Shown here piece by piece: positions 1 to 8,035 of a DNA stretch of 35,279 nucleotides. Under the pieces are notes generated by a model that saw only the letters and a program-made list of their open reading frames with translations, was not told the DNA's origin and did not search any database. The position numbers and the translations under genes were made by a program. Every line of letters begins with the position of its first letter. Position 1 is the first letter of the stretch. This DNA comes from Bacteroidales bacterium H3 (GTDB taxonomy: Bacteria; Bacteroidota; Bacteroidia; Bacteroidales; Muribaculaceae), in contig DAAN01000022.1 of assembly GCA_001701135.1 (NCBI GenBank), positions 1 to 35,279 on the forward strand, in the 5' to 3' direction.

Positions 1-11
1 CTCTTCGTTGT
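1..11 (-). rRNA. 16S rRNA, extreme 5' end only (partial)
   Basis: Read on the minus strand, the last bases of the window are ACAACGAAGAG, which match the first bases of Bacteroidetes 16S rRNA (the next bases in that family are TTTGATCCTGG). The gene would run leftward out of the window. The call rests on a short match, but it is backed by a gene-free leader of about 250 bases and two strong tandem promoters pointing the same way. A draft-assembly break at a collapsed rRNA operon would also explain why the window begins exactly here. Confidence 0.65.
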
Positions 12-255
12 TTATCTTGTTTTCTTTTATTTCTAAAAGGTGATAGTTGTGTCGGTTGCGACCTTGCGGTCTGCCGCGACATCTTGTTCCGACCGGCCCG
101 CTGAGGAGCCTGACCGAAACCGAAGCGAATGATTTCCGACCCGGTTTAAACCTGTTGTTTTTCGGAATCGACAGAAAGCTTTAATTAGCTCCTGTACTAC
201 TTCGTCTATTGTAAATCTTTCAAAGTTCTCGGTTGCCTTTCGTTTTGGTCGAAAA
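12..255 (-). other. rRNA operon leader (pre-16S)
   Basis: This gene-free stretch lies between the inferred 16S 5' end and promoter P2. Read leftward, it contains GAACTTTGAAAGATTTACA at about 210-228. That resembles the boxA-like antitermination sequence of rRNA leaders and spacers, though only loosely. A 10-bp palindrome GGTTTAAACC lies at 143-152 and a small GACC/GGTC hairpin at 60-71. The last 40 bases before the 16S are A-rich. A leader of this size normally carries one arm of the RNase III processing stem; its partner would be downstream of the 16S, outside the window. No ORF with convincing codon use is present. Confidence 0.55.
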
Positions 256-261
256 GTGTTG

Positions 262-292
262 CAAAGTTACGACTATTTTTTGAACTACCAAA
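262..292 (-). promoter_or_regulatory. rRNA promoter P2 (Bacteroidetes type)
   Basis: The minus strand reads TTTG (289-292), 19 bases, then TAACTTTG (262-269). This is an exact match to the Bacteroides consensus TTTG-N19-21-TAnnTTTG. A-tracts lie immediately upstream (about 293-325 on the plus strand as T-runs), like an UP element. Transcription would start near 255 and run left toward the 16S gene. Confidence 0.8.
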
Positions 293-327
293 ATTTTTGC
301 CGCATTTTTAAACTTTTTTTTCGTTTT

Positions 328-372
328 CATCCGGTTTTTCGTCCGGCTTGCATCCGGTTTTCATCCGGTTCA
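328..372 (-). repeat. Four tandem 11-12 bp repeats between rRNA promoters
   Basis: Four contiguous units read on the plus strand: CATCCGGTTTTT (328-339), CGTCCGGCTTG (340-350), CATCCGGTTTT (351-361), CATCCGGTTCA (362-372). The core C(A/G)TCCGG recurs every 11-12 bases, close to one DNA helical turn. The array lies about 36 bases upstream of the P2 -33 box and inside the P1 transcript. It could be a bank of protein sites on one face of the helix, or an RNA element. No known regulator is recognised. Confidence 0.8.
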
Positions 373-443
373 GCCGCCGCACCAGAAAGGCGCATCGGCA
401 TCGCCGCCGTACGTCGCGGAACCTCTGTCCCGAAAAGCGAGTG

Positions 444-475
444 CAAAGTTACAGCTTTCCTCCGAAACCACCAAA
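444..475 (-). promoter_or_regulatory. rRNA promoter P1 (Bacteroidetes type)
   Basis: The minus strand reads TTTG (472-475), 20 bases, then TAACTTTG (444-451). The upstream side (476-510) is an A/T-rich tract with a TTTTTTC/GAAAAA dyad at 487-501, possibly an UP-like element or the end of the ansA transcript. The -7 boxes of P1 and P2 are 182 bases apart, an arrangement typical of tandem rRNA promoters. Confidence 0.78.
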
Positions 476-532
476 TATTTTTCTCATTTTTTCGTGAAAA
501 ATTTCAACTTGCATCCTGACAAGGTTATCTCA

Positions 533-1579
533 TCAGAGCGTGACCTCGCCACGAAGCGGGCGCAGGAGCTGGGTGGCGACCTGCCGCGGGGTCATGCCGG
601 AGCCGAAAAGAAGCATCATCTTGGTAAGGGCCGCCTCAGTGGTCATGTCGTGCCCGGAGATGACACCGGCACGCGCAAGCAGATCGCCGGTGCGGTAGCG
701 CCGCTGGTGCACGCCGCCGTTGACGCATTGCGTGATGTTGATTATCACAATACCCTTGTCGATGGCTTCGCGCACGGCATTGTTGAACCATCCGGCAGTG
801 GGGGCATTGCCGGCGCCGTAGGTTTTAAGGATGACACCTTTCAGTTGCGGCGTCTCGAGCTGACGGCGCAACTGCATTTCAGTGAGCGACGGTGTCACAT
901 ATATTATTATAATGTCGTTGGAGAAGCCGGTGTGTACTTTCAGAGGCAGACGCTCGCCAACACGCCACAGAGCATCGTGGTTAAACTGTATGGAGAGGCC
1001 GATTTTTGCGAGCGAGGGATAGTTATTGCTTTTGAACGCGTTGAAATTGTCGGCGCTCATCTTGGTCGAACGGTTCCCACGCCACAGATAGTTTTCAAAG
1101 AGGATAGCGACTTCCTGCACCATCGGCTCGCCATTGACCGGATCGGTGGCGGCAGCAATCTGGAGAGCCGTAATCAGATTTTCCTCTCCGTCGGTGCGCA
1201 CTTCGCCGATAGGAAGTTGCGAACCGGTGATTATCACCGGCTTGCAGAGGTTTTCAAGCATAAAGGAGAGCGCCGAGGCAGTGTAGGCCATGGTGTCGGT
1301 GCCATGGAGAACCACGAATCCATCGAATTTATCATAGTTCTTGCCGATAGCCCGGGCCAACTGACACCAGTGGTCGACGTTCATGTCCGACGAGTCGATC
1401 GGTGGATCAAACTGAATGTGGCGGATGTCGAAATCGAGCATCTTCACCTTCGGCACATTGTCAATCAGATGGTTGAAATCAAACGGACTGAGCGTGTGCG
1501 ATTCGGGGTCCTCCATCATGCCGATGGTGCCTCCGGTGTAGATGATCAGAATCCGCGGTTTACGGATTTGGTGATCCAT
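533..1579 (-). CDS. ansA: L-asparaginase, type I (cytoplasmic)
   Basis: The protein has 348 aa, the usual length for type I asparaginases, which hydrolyse L-asparagine to aspartate and ammonia in the cytoplasm. The first catalytic motif TGGTIG is at residues 15-20 and the second, HGTDTM, at 92-97 with the Thr-Asp pair. ITGSQLP follows around residue 118 and TYGAGNAP near 250. There is no signal peptide, which argues against the periplasmic type II enzyme. The gene lies 124 bases downstream of metG on the same strand, across a pyrimidine-rich leader (as seen in the mRNA), so it may be co-transcribed. A TAACCTTTTTG stretch just before the ATG is a poor promoter match. Transcription runs toward the rRNA promoters, which start about 60 bases past the stop. 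Confidence 0.95.
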   Translation of the reverse strand: MDHQIRKPRILIIYTGGTIGMMEDPESHTLSPFDFNHLIDNVPKVKMLDFDIRHIQFDPPIDSSDMNVDHWCQLARAIGKNYDKFDGFVVLHGTDTMAYTASALSFMLENLCKPVIITGSQLPIGEVRTDGEENLITALQIAAATDPVNGEPMVQEVAILFENYLWRGNRSTKMSADNFNAFKSNNYPSLAKIGLSIQFNHDALWRVGERLPLKVHTGFSNDIIIIYVTPSLTEMQLRRQLETPQLKGVILKTYGAGNAPTAGWFNNAVREAIDKGIVIINITQCVNGGVHQRRYRTGDLLARAGVISGHDMTTEAALTKMMLLFGSGMTPRQVATQLLRPLRGEVTL

Positions 1580-1609
1580 TGCAAAAAGGTTAACTAACTG
1601 TGATTCACT

Positions 1610-1670
1610 GAAGAGAGAAGGAGAGCGGGAGAGAGGAGGAGAGCGGGAAAGAGAGGAGAATGGAGAGAGG
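1610..1670 (+). repeat. Polypurine tract with an 18-bp repeat
   Basis: The plus strand is almost pure A/G for about 60 bases in the metG-ansA gap. GAGAGCGGG occurs at 1621-1629 and again at 1639-1647, giving an imperfect 18-bp unit. In the mRNA of the leftward genes this would be a long C/U tract directly ahead of ansA. It may be slippage-prone, form triplex DNA, or act as an RNA-protein site; the sequence alone does not decide. Confidence 0.7.
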
Positions 1671-1703
1671 TAAATTGAGGAAAGACGGGGCGGGAGTGCG
1701 AGG

Positions 1704-3746
1704 TCATTTGACCTGCGAGCCGGGGGTGACGGGGGCCGAGGGCGAGATCACCACCAGCGAGCCATCGGGGTTCTGAGCCGACAGAATCATGCCCTGAGAT
1801 TCCACGCCTTTGAGCTTTCGGGGCGCGAAATTGGCAACGAAGCAGACCTGTTTGCCCACAAGATCCTCGGGCTTATAGAATTTGGCGATACCACTGACGA
1901 TGGTGCGCTTCTCCATGCCGTCGTCGATCAGGAAGCGTAGCAGCTTGTCGGCCTTGGGGACGCGGTCGCATTCAATGACAGTTCCGACGCGAATGTCCAT
2001 TTTCAGGAAATCATCGAAAGGCACGTCGGGCTGCTGCGGCTCGGGCTTCCAAGCACTGAGTTCGTTCTGTTTCTTTATATCGTCAAGACGCTTGAGCTGC
2101 GCGGCAATGGCATCATCCTCAATCTTCTCGAACAGTAGCACCGGCTCGCCCAACTTATGGCCGGCAGGGAGCAGGTCGTCGCGGCCGAGCATATCCCACT
2201 TCAGATCAGGGAGGTTGAGCATCTTGCAGAGCTTCTCCGACGAGAATGGCAGGAACGGTTCGAAAGCAACAGCCAGGTTGGCACAGATCTGGAGGGCGAC
2301 ATTGAGAATGGTGGCGGTACGCTCCATGTCGGTTTTCGACACCTTCCAGGGTTCAGTCTCCTGGAGATAGCGGTTGCCGACGCGCGCGATTTCCATGGCC
2401 TGTTTAAGAGCCTCGCGGAAGTGGAACGTGTAGAGAGCCTCGGTCATGGCCTTTACAGCCACGCGGATCTCATCGAAAGCGGCCTTGTCCACATCAAGCA
2501 GCTCTGTCCGTGCGGGCACCTCGCCGTTGAAATATTTGCCGGTGAGCACCATGGCGCGGTTGACGAAGTTGCCGAACACAGCCACAAGCTCGGAGTTATT
2601 GCGAGCCTGAAAATCGCTCCAGGTGAAGTCGTTGTCGCGTGTCTCGGGAGCATTGGCAGTGAGCACATACCGCAGCACATCCTGCTTTCCGGGGAAATCG
2701 CGTAGATACTCATGGAGCCACACGGCCCAGTTGCGCGAGGTGGAAATCTTGTTGCCCTCGAGATTGAGGAATTCGTTGGCGGGAACATTGTCGGGGAGCT
2801 GGAAACCGTCGCCGTAAGCCATCAGCATCGCCGGGAAGATGATGCAGTGGAACACAATGTTGTCCTTACCGATGAAGTTGATGATGCGGGTTTCGGGGTC
2901 CTTCCACCATTTCTCCCACGAATCGGGCAGAATCTCGCGTGTGTTGGAAATATAACCGATGGGGGCATCGAACCACACATAGAGCACTTTCCCCTCGGCG
3001 CCTTCGACAGGCACGGGGATACCCCAGTCGAGGTCGCGGGTGACCGCGCGGGGCTGCAGACCCAGATCGAGCCACGACTTGCACTGGCCGTAGACATTGG
3101 TGCGCCACTCCTTGTGCCCCTCAAGAATCCATTTTTCGAGAGCCTGCTGATAATCTTCAAGAGGGAGATACCAGTGCTCGGTCTCGCGGAGCACGGGCAC
3201 ATTGCCCGTTTCGGCACAGCGGGGATTAATCAGATCGGTGGGGCTGAGCGACGAGCCGCATTTCTCGCACTGGTCGCCATAGGCACCCTGGGCATGGCAG
3301 ACGGGACATTCGCCGACCACATAACGGTCGGCCACAAACCGGCCGGCGCCCTCGTCGTAGAGCTGTTTCGACTTACGCACCACAAAGCCCCCCTTATTAT
3401 ATATGTGTCGGAAAAACTCTGAGGCTGTTGCGCGGTGTGTTTCGGAAGTGGTGCGGGAATACACATCAAACGAGATGCCCAGCTCCTGAAACGAATCTTT
3501 TATCAGTTTATGATAGCGGTCGACCACATCCTGCGGGGTGACCCCCTCCTTGCGTGCGCGGATGGTGATGGGCACGCCATGCTCGTCGCTGCCGCCTATC
3601 ATTTTCACCTCCTCGCCCTTAAGGCGGAGGAAACGCACATAGATGTCGGCCGGCACATACACCCCGGCAAGGTGCCCGATATGCACCGGGCCGTTGGCAT
3701 AAGGAAGAGCTGTGGTAACAAGAGTCCGTCGGAAGTTTTTCTCCAT
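1704..3746 (-). CDS. metG: Methionyl-tRNA synthetase
   Basis: This 680-aa enzyme charges tRNA-Met with methionine in the cytoplasm. The class I signature HIGH is at residues 22-25, inside a [14 protein letters not shown] context. The KMSKS-type loop reads KISTS at about 332-336. A zinc-binding insertion (CPVC, later CEKCG and a distal Cys) lies around 145-180. The last 100 or so residues form the Trbp111/EMAP-II-like tRNA-binding domain ([11 protein letters not shown], then [15 protein letters not shown]). This is the long dimeric form of MetRS. The start at 3746 fits the N-terminus of the family. It is divergent from hflX across 127 bases and ansA follows it. No T-box or other leader is visible. 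Confidence 0.97.
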   Translation of the reverse strand: MEKNFRRTLVTTALPYANGPVHIGHLAGVYVPADIYVRFLRLKGEEVKMIGGSDEHGVPITIRARKEGVTPQDVVDRYHKLIKDSFQELGISFDVYSRTTSETHRATASEFFRHIYNKGGFVVRKSKQLYDEGAGRFVADRYVVGECPVCHAQGAYGDQCEKCGSSLSPTDLINPRCAETGNVPVLRETEHWYLPLEDYQQALEKWILEGHKEWRTNVYGQCKSWLDLGLQPRAVTRDLDWGIPVPVEGAEGKVLYVWFDAPIGYISNTREILPDSWEKWWKDPETRIINFIGKDNIVFHCIIFPAMLMAYGDGFQLPDNVPANEFLNLEGNKISTSRNWAVWLHEYLRDFPGKQDVLRYVLTANAPETRDNDFTWSDFQARNNSELVAVFGNFVNRAMVLTGKYFNGEVPARTELLDVDKAAFDEIRVAVKAMTEALYTFHFREALKQAMEIARVGNRYLQETEPWKVSKTDMERTATILNVALQICANLAVAFEPFLPFSSEKLCKMLNLPDLKWDMLGRDDLLPAGHKLGEPVLLFEKIEDDAIAAQLKRLDDIKKQNELSAWKPEPQQPDVPFDDFLKMDIRVGTVIECDRVPKADKLLRFLIDDGMEKRTIVSGIAKFYKPEDLVGKQVCFVANFAPRKLKGVESQGMILSAQNPDGSLVVISPSAPVTPGSQVK

Positions 3747-3770
3747 AATTCTGATTTGTCAAAGAATCCA

Positions 3771-3778
3771 CAAAATTA
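3771..3778 (-). promoter_or_regulatory. Putative metG -7 box
   Basis: The minus strand reads TAATTTTG, matching TAnnTTTG, 25 bases before the metG start. No good TTTG is present at the expected -33 spacing, so the call is tentative. Confidence 0.45.
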
Positions 3779-3831
3779 CGAAAAAAATTCCGTAACAGAC
3801 CCAATATAGGGAAAAATCGCGCGAAAATTGT

Positions 3832-3839
3832 TAACTTTG
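3832..3839 (+). promoter_or_regulatory. Putative hflX operon -7 box
   Basis: TAACTTTG ends 34 bases before the hflX ATG. The -33 region is only A-rich (no TTTG). It fits a start point near 3845 for the hflX-dgt-TPM transcript. Confidence 0.6.
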
Positions 3840-3873
3840 CAAAAGGGGCAGCGACACCCTTACATTTCAACGA

Positions 3874-5142
3874 ATGAAAGACTTAGTAATCTCAAAAGAA
3901 ACCACCGAACGGGCCGTGGCCGTGGGACTTATCACACCCCGGCAACCCGAGAACAAGGTGAACGAATATCTCGACGAGCTTGAGTTTCTGGCCGACACGG
4001 CCGGAGCCGAGGTCGTCACACGCTTTGTGCAGAAACTCGAACAGCCCAATCCCCGCACATTCGTGGGGCAGGGCAAACTGGCTGAAATCAAGGAATATGT
4101 CGAGAAAAACGACATAGGGATGGTGATTTTCGACGACGACCTCTCCACCAAGCAGATAGCCAACATCGAGAAAGAACTGCAGGTGAAGATTCTCGACCGT
4201 TCGAGCCTGATCCTCGACATCTTCGCCCGCCGCGCACAGACCGCCACGGCCAAGACGCAGGTGGAGCTGGCGCAATATCAGTATCTGCTCCCGCGACTGA
4301 CACGAATGTGGACCCACCTCGAGCGTCAGAAGGGCGGTATCGGCATGCGAGGCCCGGGCGAGACACAGATAGAGACCGACCGACGCATCATCCAGCGCCG
4401 CATATCCTGGCTCAAGGAGCAGCTGGCCGACATCGACCGCCAGAAGACCATCCAGCGCAAAAACCGCGGCAAACTCACCCGCGTGGCCCTGGTGGGCTAC
4501 ACCAACGTAGGAAAATCCACACTGATGAACCTGCTGAGCAAGAGCGACGTCTTTGCCGAGAACAAGCTTTTCGCCACACTCGACACCACCGTGCGCAAAG
4601 TCACCATCGACAATCTCCCGTTCCTGCTGACCGACACCGTGGGATTCATCCGCAAGCTCCCCACCAACCTTGTGGAGTCGTTCAAATCGACCCTCGACGA
4701 GGTCCGCGACGCCGATCTGCTGGTGCATGTGGTCGACATCTCCCACCCTCAGTTCGAGGAGCAGATCGAAGTTGTCAACCACACCCTCGCCGAGGTGTGC
4801 GGCAGCGCCGACAAACCCATGATAATGGTGTTCAACAAAATCGACGCCTACGCGCATGTGGAGAAAGATGCCGACGACCTCACCCCCCGTACCCGCGAAA
4901 ATATACCCCTCGAGGATCTGAAACAGACCTGGATGAACCGGCTCGACCCCGGCAACTGCGTGTTTGTGTCAGCCAAAAAGAACATAAATATCGACGAACT
5001 CAAAAGCGCAATCTATCGCCGCGCCAAAGAGATACACACCCAGCGCTTCCCCTACAACGACTTTCTCTACCAGACCTACGATGACCTCACCGAAAACACC
5101 GACGGCAATGCCGACAGCACCGACACATCCCGGCACACCTGA
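3874..5142 (+). CDS. hflX: GTPase HflX
   Basis: This 422-aa protein is a ribosome-associated GTPase of the Obg-HflX group that rescues or splits stalled 70S ribosomes. The N-terminal HflX domain contains NPRTFVGQGKLAEI and the hallmark GGIGMRGPGETQIETDRR before a coiled segment. The G domain has GYTNVGKST (about 207-215), DTVGF (about 254) and NKID (about 320), with a FVSAK G5 motif near 370. The N-terminus starts directly with the family domain, so 3874 is the best start, and a TAACTTTG box lies 34 bases upstream. The C-terminal tail after the G domain (TENTDGNADSTDTS) is short and polar. dgt starts 7 bases after the stop, so the two are likely co-transcribed. Confidence 0.96.
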   Translation: MKDLVISKETTERAVAVGLITPRQPENKVNEYLDELEFLADTAGAEVVTRFVQKLEQPNPRTFVGQGKLAEIKEYVEKNDIGMVIFDDDLSTKQIANIEKELQVKILDRSSLILDIFARRAQTATAKTQVELAQYQYLLPRLTRMWTHLERQKGGIGMRGPGETQIETDRRIIQRRISWLKEQLADIDRQKTIQRKNRGKLTRVALVGYTNVGKSTLMNLLSKSDVFAENKLFATLDTTVRKVTIDNLPFLLTDTVGFIRKLPTNLVESFKSTLDEVRDADLLVHVVDISHPQFEEQIEVVNHTLAEVCGSADKPMIMVFNKIDAYAHVEKDADDLTPRTRENIPLEDLKQTWMNRLDPGNCVFVSAKKNINIDELKSAIYRRAKEIHTQRFPYNDFLYQTYDDLTENTDGNADSTDTSRHT

Positions 5143-5149
5143 CACGCCG

Positions 5150-6484
5150 ATGGACTGGGAACGCCTCATCACCGACAAGCGTTTCGGTCTGGAGGATCTG
5201 CATGTGCCCCGGCGCGGCTCACGCACCGATTTCCAGCGCGATTTCGACCGTCTGGTCTTCTCCTCCCCTTTCCGGCGGCTGCAGAACAAGACCCAGGTGT
5301 TTCCCCTCCCGGGGAGCATCTTTGTCCACAACCGTCTGACCCACAGCGTGGAAGTAGCATCTGTCGGGCGCTCCATGGCCAACGAGGTCACCAAGCTGCT
5401 CCTGCCCCGCCACCGGGGCACACCGGCCGAGAAATCGCTGGAGTCTATCGGCGAGATTGTTGCGGCAGCCTGTCTGGCCCACGACATGGGCAACCCTCCC
5501 TTCGGCCACAGCGGCGAGAAAGCCATCGCCACCTTCTTCTCCGAAGGTGCAGGCGCTTTCCTGCGCGACCGACTCACTGCCGCCCAGTGGGCCGACCTGG
5601 TACATTTCGAAGGAAACGCCAACGCCCTGCGCGTGCTCACCCACCGCTTTCATGGCCGTCGCGAGGGTGGATTCGCCATGACTTATCCCATGCTGGCCTC
5701 CATCGTCAAATATCCATGGTCGTCGGGCCTTGCCGGCGAACGTGACAAATTCGGATTCTTCACTTCGGAGCACGCCACATGGCGCCGCATCGCCACGGAG
5801 CTGGGCATTCCGGCCCTCGAGGCTCCCGAAGGGGAGATGCGCTATGCCCGCCACCCGCTGGTCTACCTCGTGGAAGCCGCCGACGACATCTGCTACGAAG
5901 TGATGGACCTCGAGGATGCCAACAAACTCAAAATCATCCCCGCCGACCGCATCATCAGCCGCTTTCTCAGCTTCATACCCGAGGAACGCCGCGCCCACAC
6001 CACCGCAGTGATGGAGTCGATCGAAGACCCCAACGAGAAGATAGCCTATCTGCGCTCGGGCGTTGTGGGCGAACTCGTGTCGGCCTGCGCGGCCGTCTTC
6101 GCCGACAACGAGGAGCTGATCCTCGCCGGCAGATTCAGCGGACGTTTGCTCGACCATATCCCGCCCCGGCTGGCCGACGCCTACAAAAGCTGCGACGCCC
6201 TCTCGTGGGAGAAGATCTACCGTGCCCGCGAGGTGGTGGATGTGGAACTGGCCGGCAACCGCATCATATCTTTCCTCCTGGAGAAACTGGTCGGCGCCGT
6301 GGTCGAACCGCAGCTCAACTATTCCCGCCTGCTGCTTTCACAGGTGCCGCGGCAATATGACGTCAACGCGCCCGACCTCTTCACCAAAATCCAGGCCGTG
6401 CTCGACCATGTTTCGGCCATGACCGACGTCTACGCCCTCGACCTCTTCCGCAAACTCAACGGCATGAGCCTTCCTGCCGTCTAA
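5150..6484 (+). CDS. dgt: dGTP triphosphohydrolase (dGTPase-like, HD superfamily)
   Basis: The protein has about 444 aa. The family hydrolyses dGTP or other dNTPs to the nucleoside and triphosphate, which affects dNTP pools. HD-domain metal ligands appear as HNRLTHS (about 59-65), then AHDMGNPPFGHSGE (about 109-122), and a later Asp in EAADDICYEVMDLEDA. I placed the start at the ATG at 5150 (MDWERLITDKRFG), 7 bases after the hflX stop. The longer frame from 5081 adds a 23-residue Thr/Pro-rich extension that overlaps hflX and is not family-like. The exact substrate (dGTP or broader) cannot be told from the sequence. Confidence 0.93.
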   Translation: MDWERLITDKRFGLEDLHVPRRGSRTDFQRDFDRLVFSSPFRRLQNKTQVFPLPGSIFVHNRLTHSVEVASVGRSMANEVTKLLLPRHRGTPAEKSLESIGEIVAAACLAHDMGNPPFGHSGEKAIATFFSEGAGAFLRDRLTAAQWADLVHFEGNANALRVLTHRFHGRREGGFAMTYPMLASIVKYPWSSGLAGERDKFGFFTSEHATWRRIATELGIPALEAPEGEMRYARHPLVYLVEAADDICYEVMDLEDANKLKIIPADRIISRFLSFIPEERRAHTTAVMESIEDPNEKIAYLRSGVVGELVSACAAVFADNEELILAGRFSGRLLDHIPPRLADAYKSCDALSWEKIYRAREVVDVELAGNRIISFLLEKLVGAVVEPQLNYSRLLLSQVPRQYDVNAPDLFTKIQAVLDHVSAMTDVYALDLFRKLNGMSLPAV

Positions 6485-6499
6485 AACCGCCAACGATAC

Positions 6500-7768
6500 A
6501 TGATTTCAAGAATACTTCCACAGCTGCTGATGCTGCTGACCCTGCTTCTGCCCTGCGCCGCCGGCGCCGTAGCCGTGAAAGATGTGCAAAACGTGCATGT
6601 CGCCGACCGCACCCGCTACGTCACCGACATGGCCGGGATGCTCTCGCCCGCCGCGATTGCCCGCACCGATTCAATCCTTGCCGGCGTGTGGCGCGCCTCC
6701 TCGGCCGAGCCTATCGTGGTGATAGTCGACAACCTCGACGGCGAGGATATCGACGACTACGTCACCGAACTTTTCGATCTCTGGCGCCCCGGAAAAAAAG
6801 ACAATGACAACGGCGTGATAATGCTCATATCGCTTGATGACCGCCGTTTCGTGATCCGCACCGGCTATGGCGCCGAGGGCGTGCTCCCCGACGCACTGTG
6901 CTGGGAGATTCTCAACAACGAACTCACCCCCCGGTTCCGCGAAGGGGATTACGACGGCGGCGTCATTGCCGCGACAACCGCCATGAGCCGTGCGCTCAGT
7001 TCGCCCGAAGCGCGCGAGGAACTTATGTCGAAGTACAGCAACGACGCAGGCGCCCGCGCTGACGACGGCATCAACACCCGCAACCTTGTCACCATCTGGC
7101 TCTGCTTCGGCGCCGGGCTGACGCTGGTGTTCCTCATATATCTGATAACGGTGTATGCCAACACCAAAAAGAAGCCGACGGCCGAGCGCTATCACGAACT
7201 CGAGAAAGGGCGTCTGCCACTGATGGTGTTCACCGCTCTCACCCTGGGTCTGCTGCTGCCGATGCTTGCGGTGTGGCTCATGGTAATGCACCGCACGCGT
7301 AACCGTCCGCGCGTGTGCTCCAACTGCGGCGCCACCATGAAGAAACTCGACGAGCAGACCGACAACCTCTATCTCACCCCCGCCCAGGATGCCGAGGAGC
7401 GCCTCGACTCGGTCGACTACGATGTGTGGCTTTGCCCGCAATGCAACCAGACGGAGGTGATACCCTATGTGAACAAACGGCGCAACTACACCGACTGCCC
7501 CGTATGCGGCGCCCGCACCTGCGCACTGGTGAGCAGCCGCATCCTGCGTCAGCCCACCACCGACGCTCCCGGACAGGGATTGCGCACCTACAGCTGCTAC
7601 AACTGCCACAACCGGCGCCAGGTACCCTATCAGATACCCAAGCTGGTGGCACCTCCCATTATCATCTCCGGCGGATTCGGCGGAGGCCACGGCGGAGGCG
7701 GAGGTTTCTCCGGAGGCTCGTTCGGCGGCGGCATGACCGGCGGCGGCGGCGCTTCGGGCGGCTGGTAG
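6500..7768 (+). CDS. TPM-domain (YgcG-like) membrane protein with zinc ribbons
   Basis: This 422-aa protein starts with a signal peptide (hydrophobic to about residue 23). A TPM domain follows (about 35-165), recognisable by YVTDMAGMLSPA, VIMLISLDDRRFVIRTGYG and GDYDGGVIAAT. Two membrane segments lie at about 192-217 and 236-256. Next comes a cytoplasmic-type module with four Cys pairs, CSNC (about 272), CPQC (about 311), CPVC (about 332) and CYNC (about 366), most likely two zinc ribbons. The tail is Gly-rich with Ser and Phe and ends in GGW, as in many TPM proteins. The molecular role of bacterial TPM proteins is not settled. It starts 15 bases after dgt and is the last gene of the hflX run. 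Confidence 0.85.
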   Translation: MISRILPQLLMLLTLLLPCAAGAVAVKDVQNVHVADRTRYVTDMAGMLSPAAIARTDSILAGVWRASSAEPIVVIVDNLDGEDIDDYVTELFDLWRPGKKDNDNGVIMLISLDDRRFVIRTGYGAEGVLPDALCWEILNNELTPRFREGDYDGGVIAATTAMSRALSSPEAREELMSKYSNDAGARADDGINTRNLVTIWLCFGAGLTLVFLIYLITVYANTKKKPTAERYHELEKGRLPLMVFTALTLGLLLPMLAVWLMVMHRTRNRPRVCSNCGATMKKLDEQTDNLYLTPAQDAEERLDSVDYDVWLCPQCNQTEVIPYVNKRRNYTDCPVCGARTCALVSSRILRQPTTDAPGQGLRTYSCYNCHNRRQVPYQIPKLVAPPIIISGGFGGGHGGGGGFSGGSFGGGMTGGGGASGGW

Positions 7769-7809
7769 AAAGCCATAACAAACCTTAAGAGATTGTTTAA
7801 CAATAAATA

Positions 7810-7844
7810 GACTCCAAACGGTGAACCATGCACCCGCCGGAGTC
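7810..7844 (+). other. Hairpin after the TPM gene
   Basis: GACTCC (7810-7815) pairs with GGAGTC (7839-7844), with a weaker inner pairing CGGTG/CACCCG. It follows the stop by about 40 bases. There is no clear T-run after it, so it may stabilise the mRNA end rather than terminate it. Between this and the next hairpin, short dyads at 7881-7898 and 7903-7920 are also visible. Confidence 0.4.
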
Positions 7845-7954
7845 GTTATCATAGCAAACACACTTATGAAAGTTGCCGCGCGGGATTAGAAATCCCCGTC
7901 GGAATGTTGGAAGCGACATTCGCGCACGCAACCCGTCTATCTTAAAACAAACAG

Positions 7955-7991
7955 AAGCGGCCACCCGGCAGGAACCTCCGGATGGCCGTTT
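7955..7991 (+). terminator. Bidirectional terminator between TPM gene and trmH-like gene
   Basis: The stem CGGCCA-C-CCGG (7958-7968) pairs with CCGG-A-TGGCCG (7978-7988) with one mismatch and a 9-base loop. It is extended by A/T pairs and flanked by AACAAACAGAA on one side and TTTCTAT on the other. It sits between two convergent genes and can serve both. Confidence 0.65.
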
Positions 7992-8035
7992 CTATAGCCG
8001 GTTCGACAATAAATATTAACGGCTATATATATCCA

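Noticed and set aside
256..519. An 87-codon frame over the rRNA promoter region
   Set aside because: It spans two promoters and the tandem repeat, has Phe/Arg-rich composition from T-runs, and matches nothing.
494..1597. A 367-codon open frame opposite ansA on the plus strand
   Set aside because: It mirrors a well-supported asparaginase gene. Codon bias in GC-rich genes often leaves the antisense strand open. It has no family motif and no promoter.
5081..5149. An earlier dgt start overlapping hflX
   Set aside because: The added residues are Thr/Pro-rich and not family-like; the ATG at 5150 is 7 bases after the hflX stop.
6671..7861. A 396-codon minus-strand frame opposite the TPM gene
   Set aside because: Its composition mirrors the Gly-rich and Cys-rich coding strand. 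No start context or family motif.
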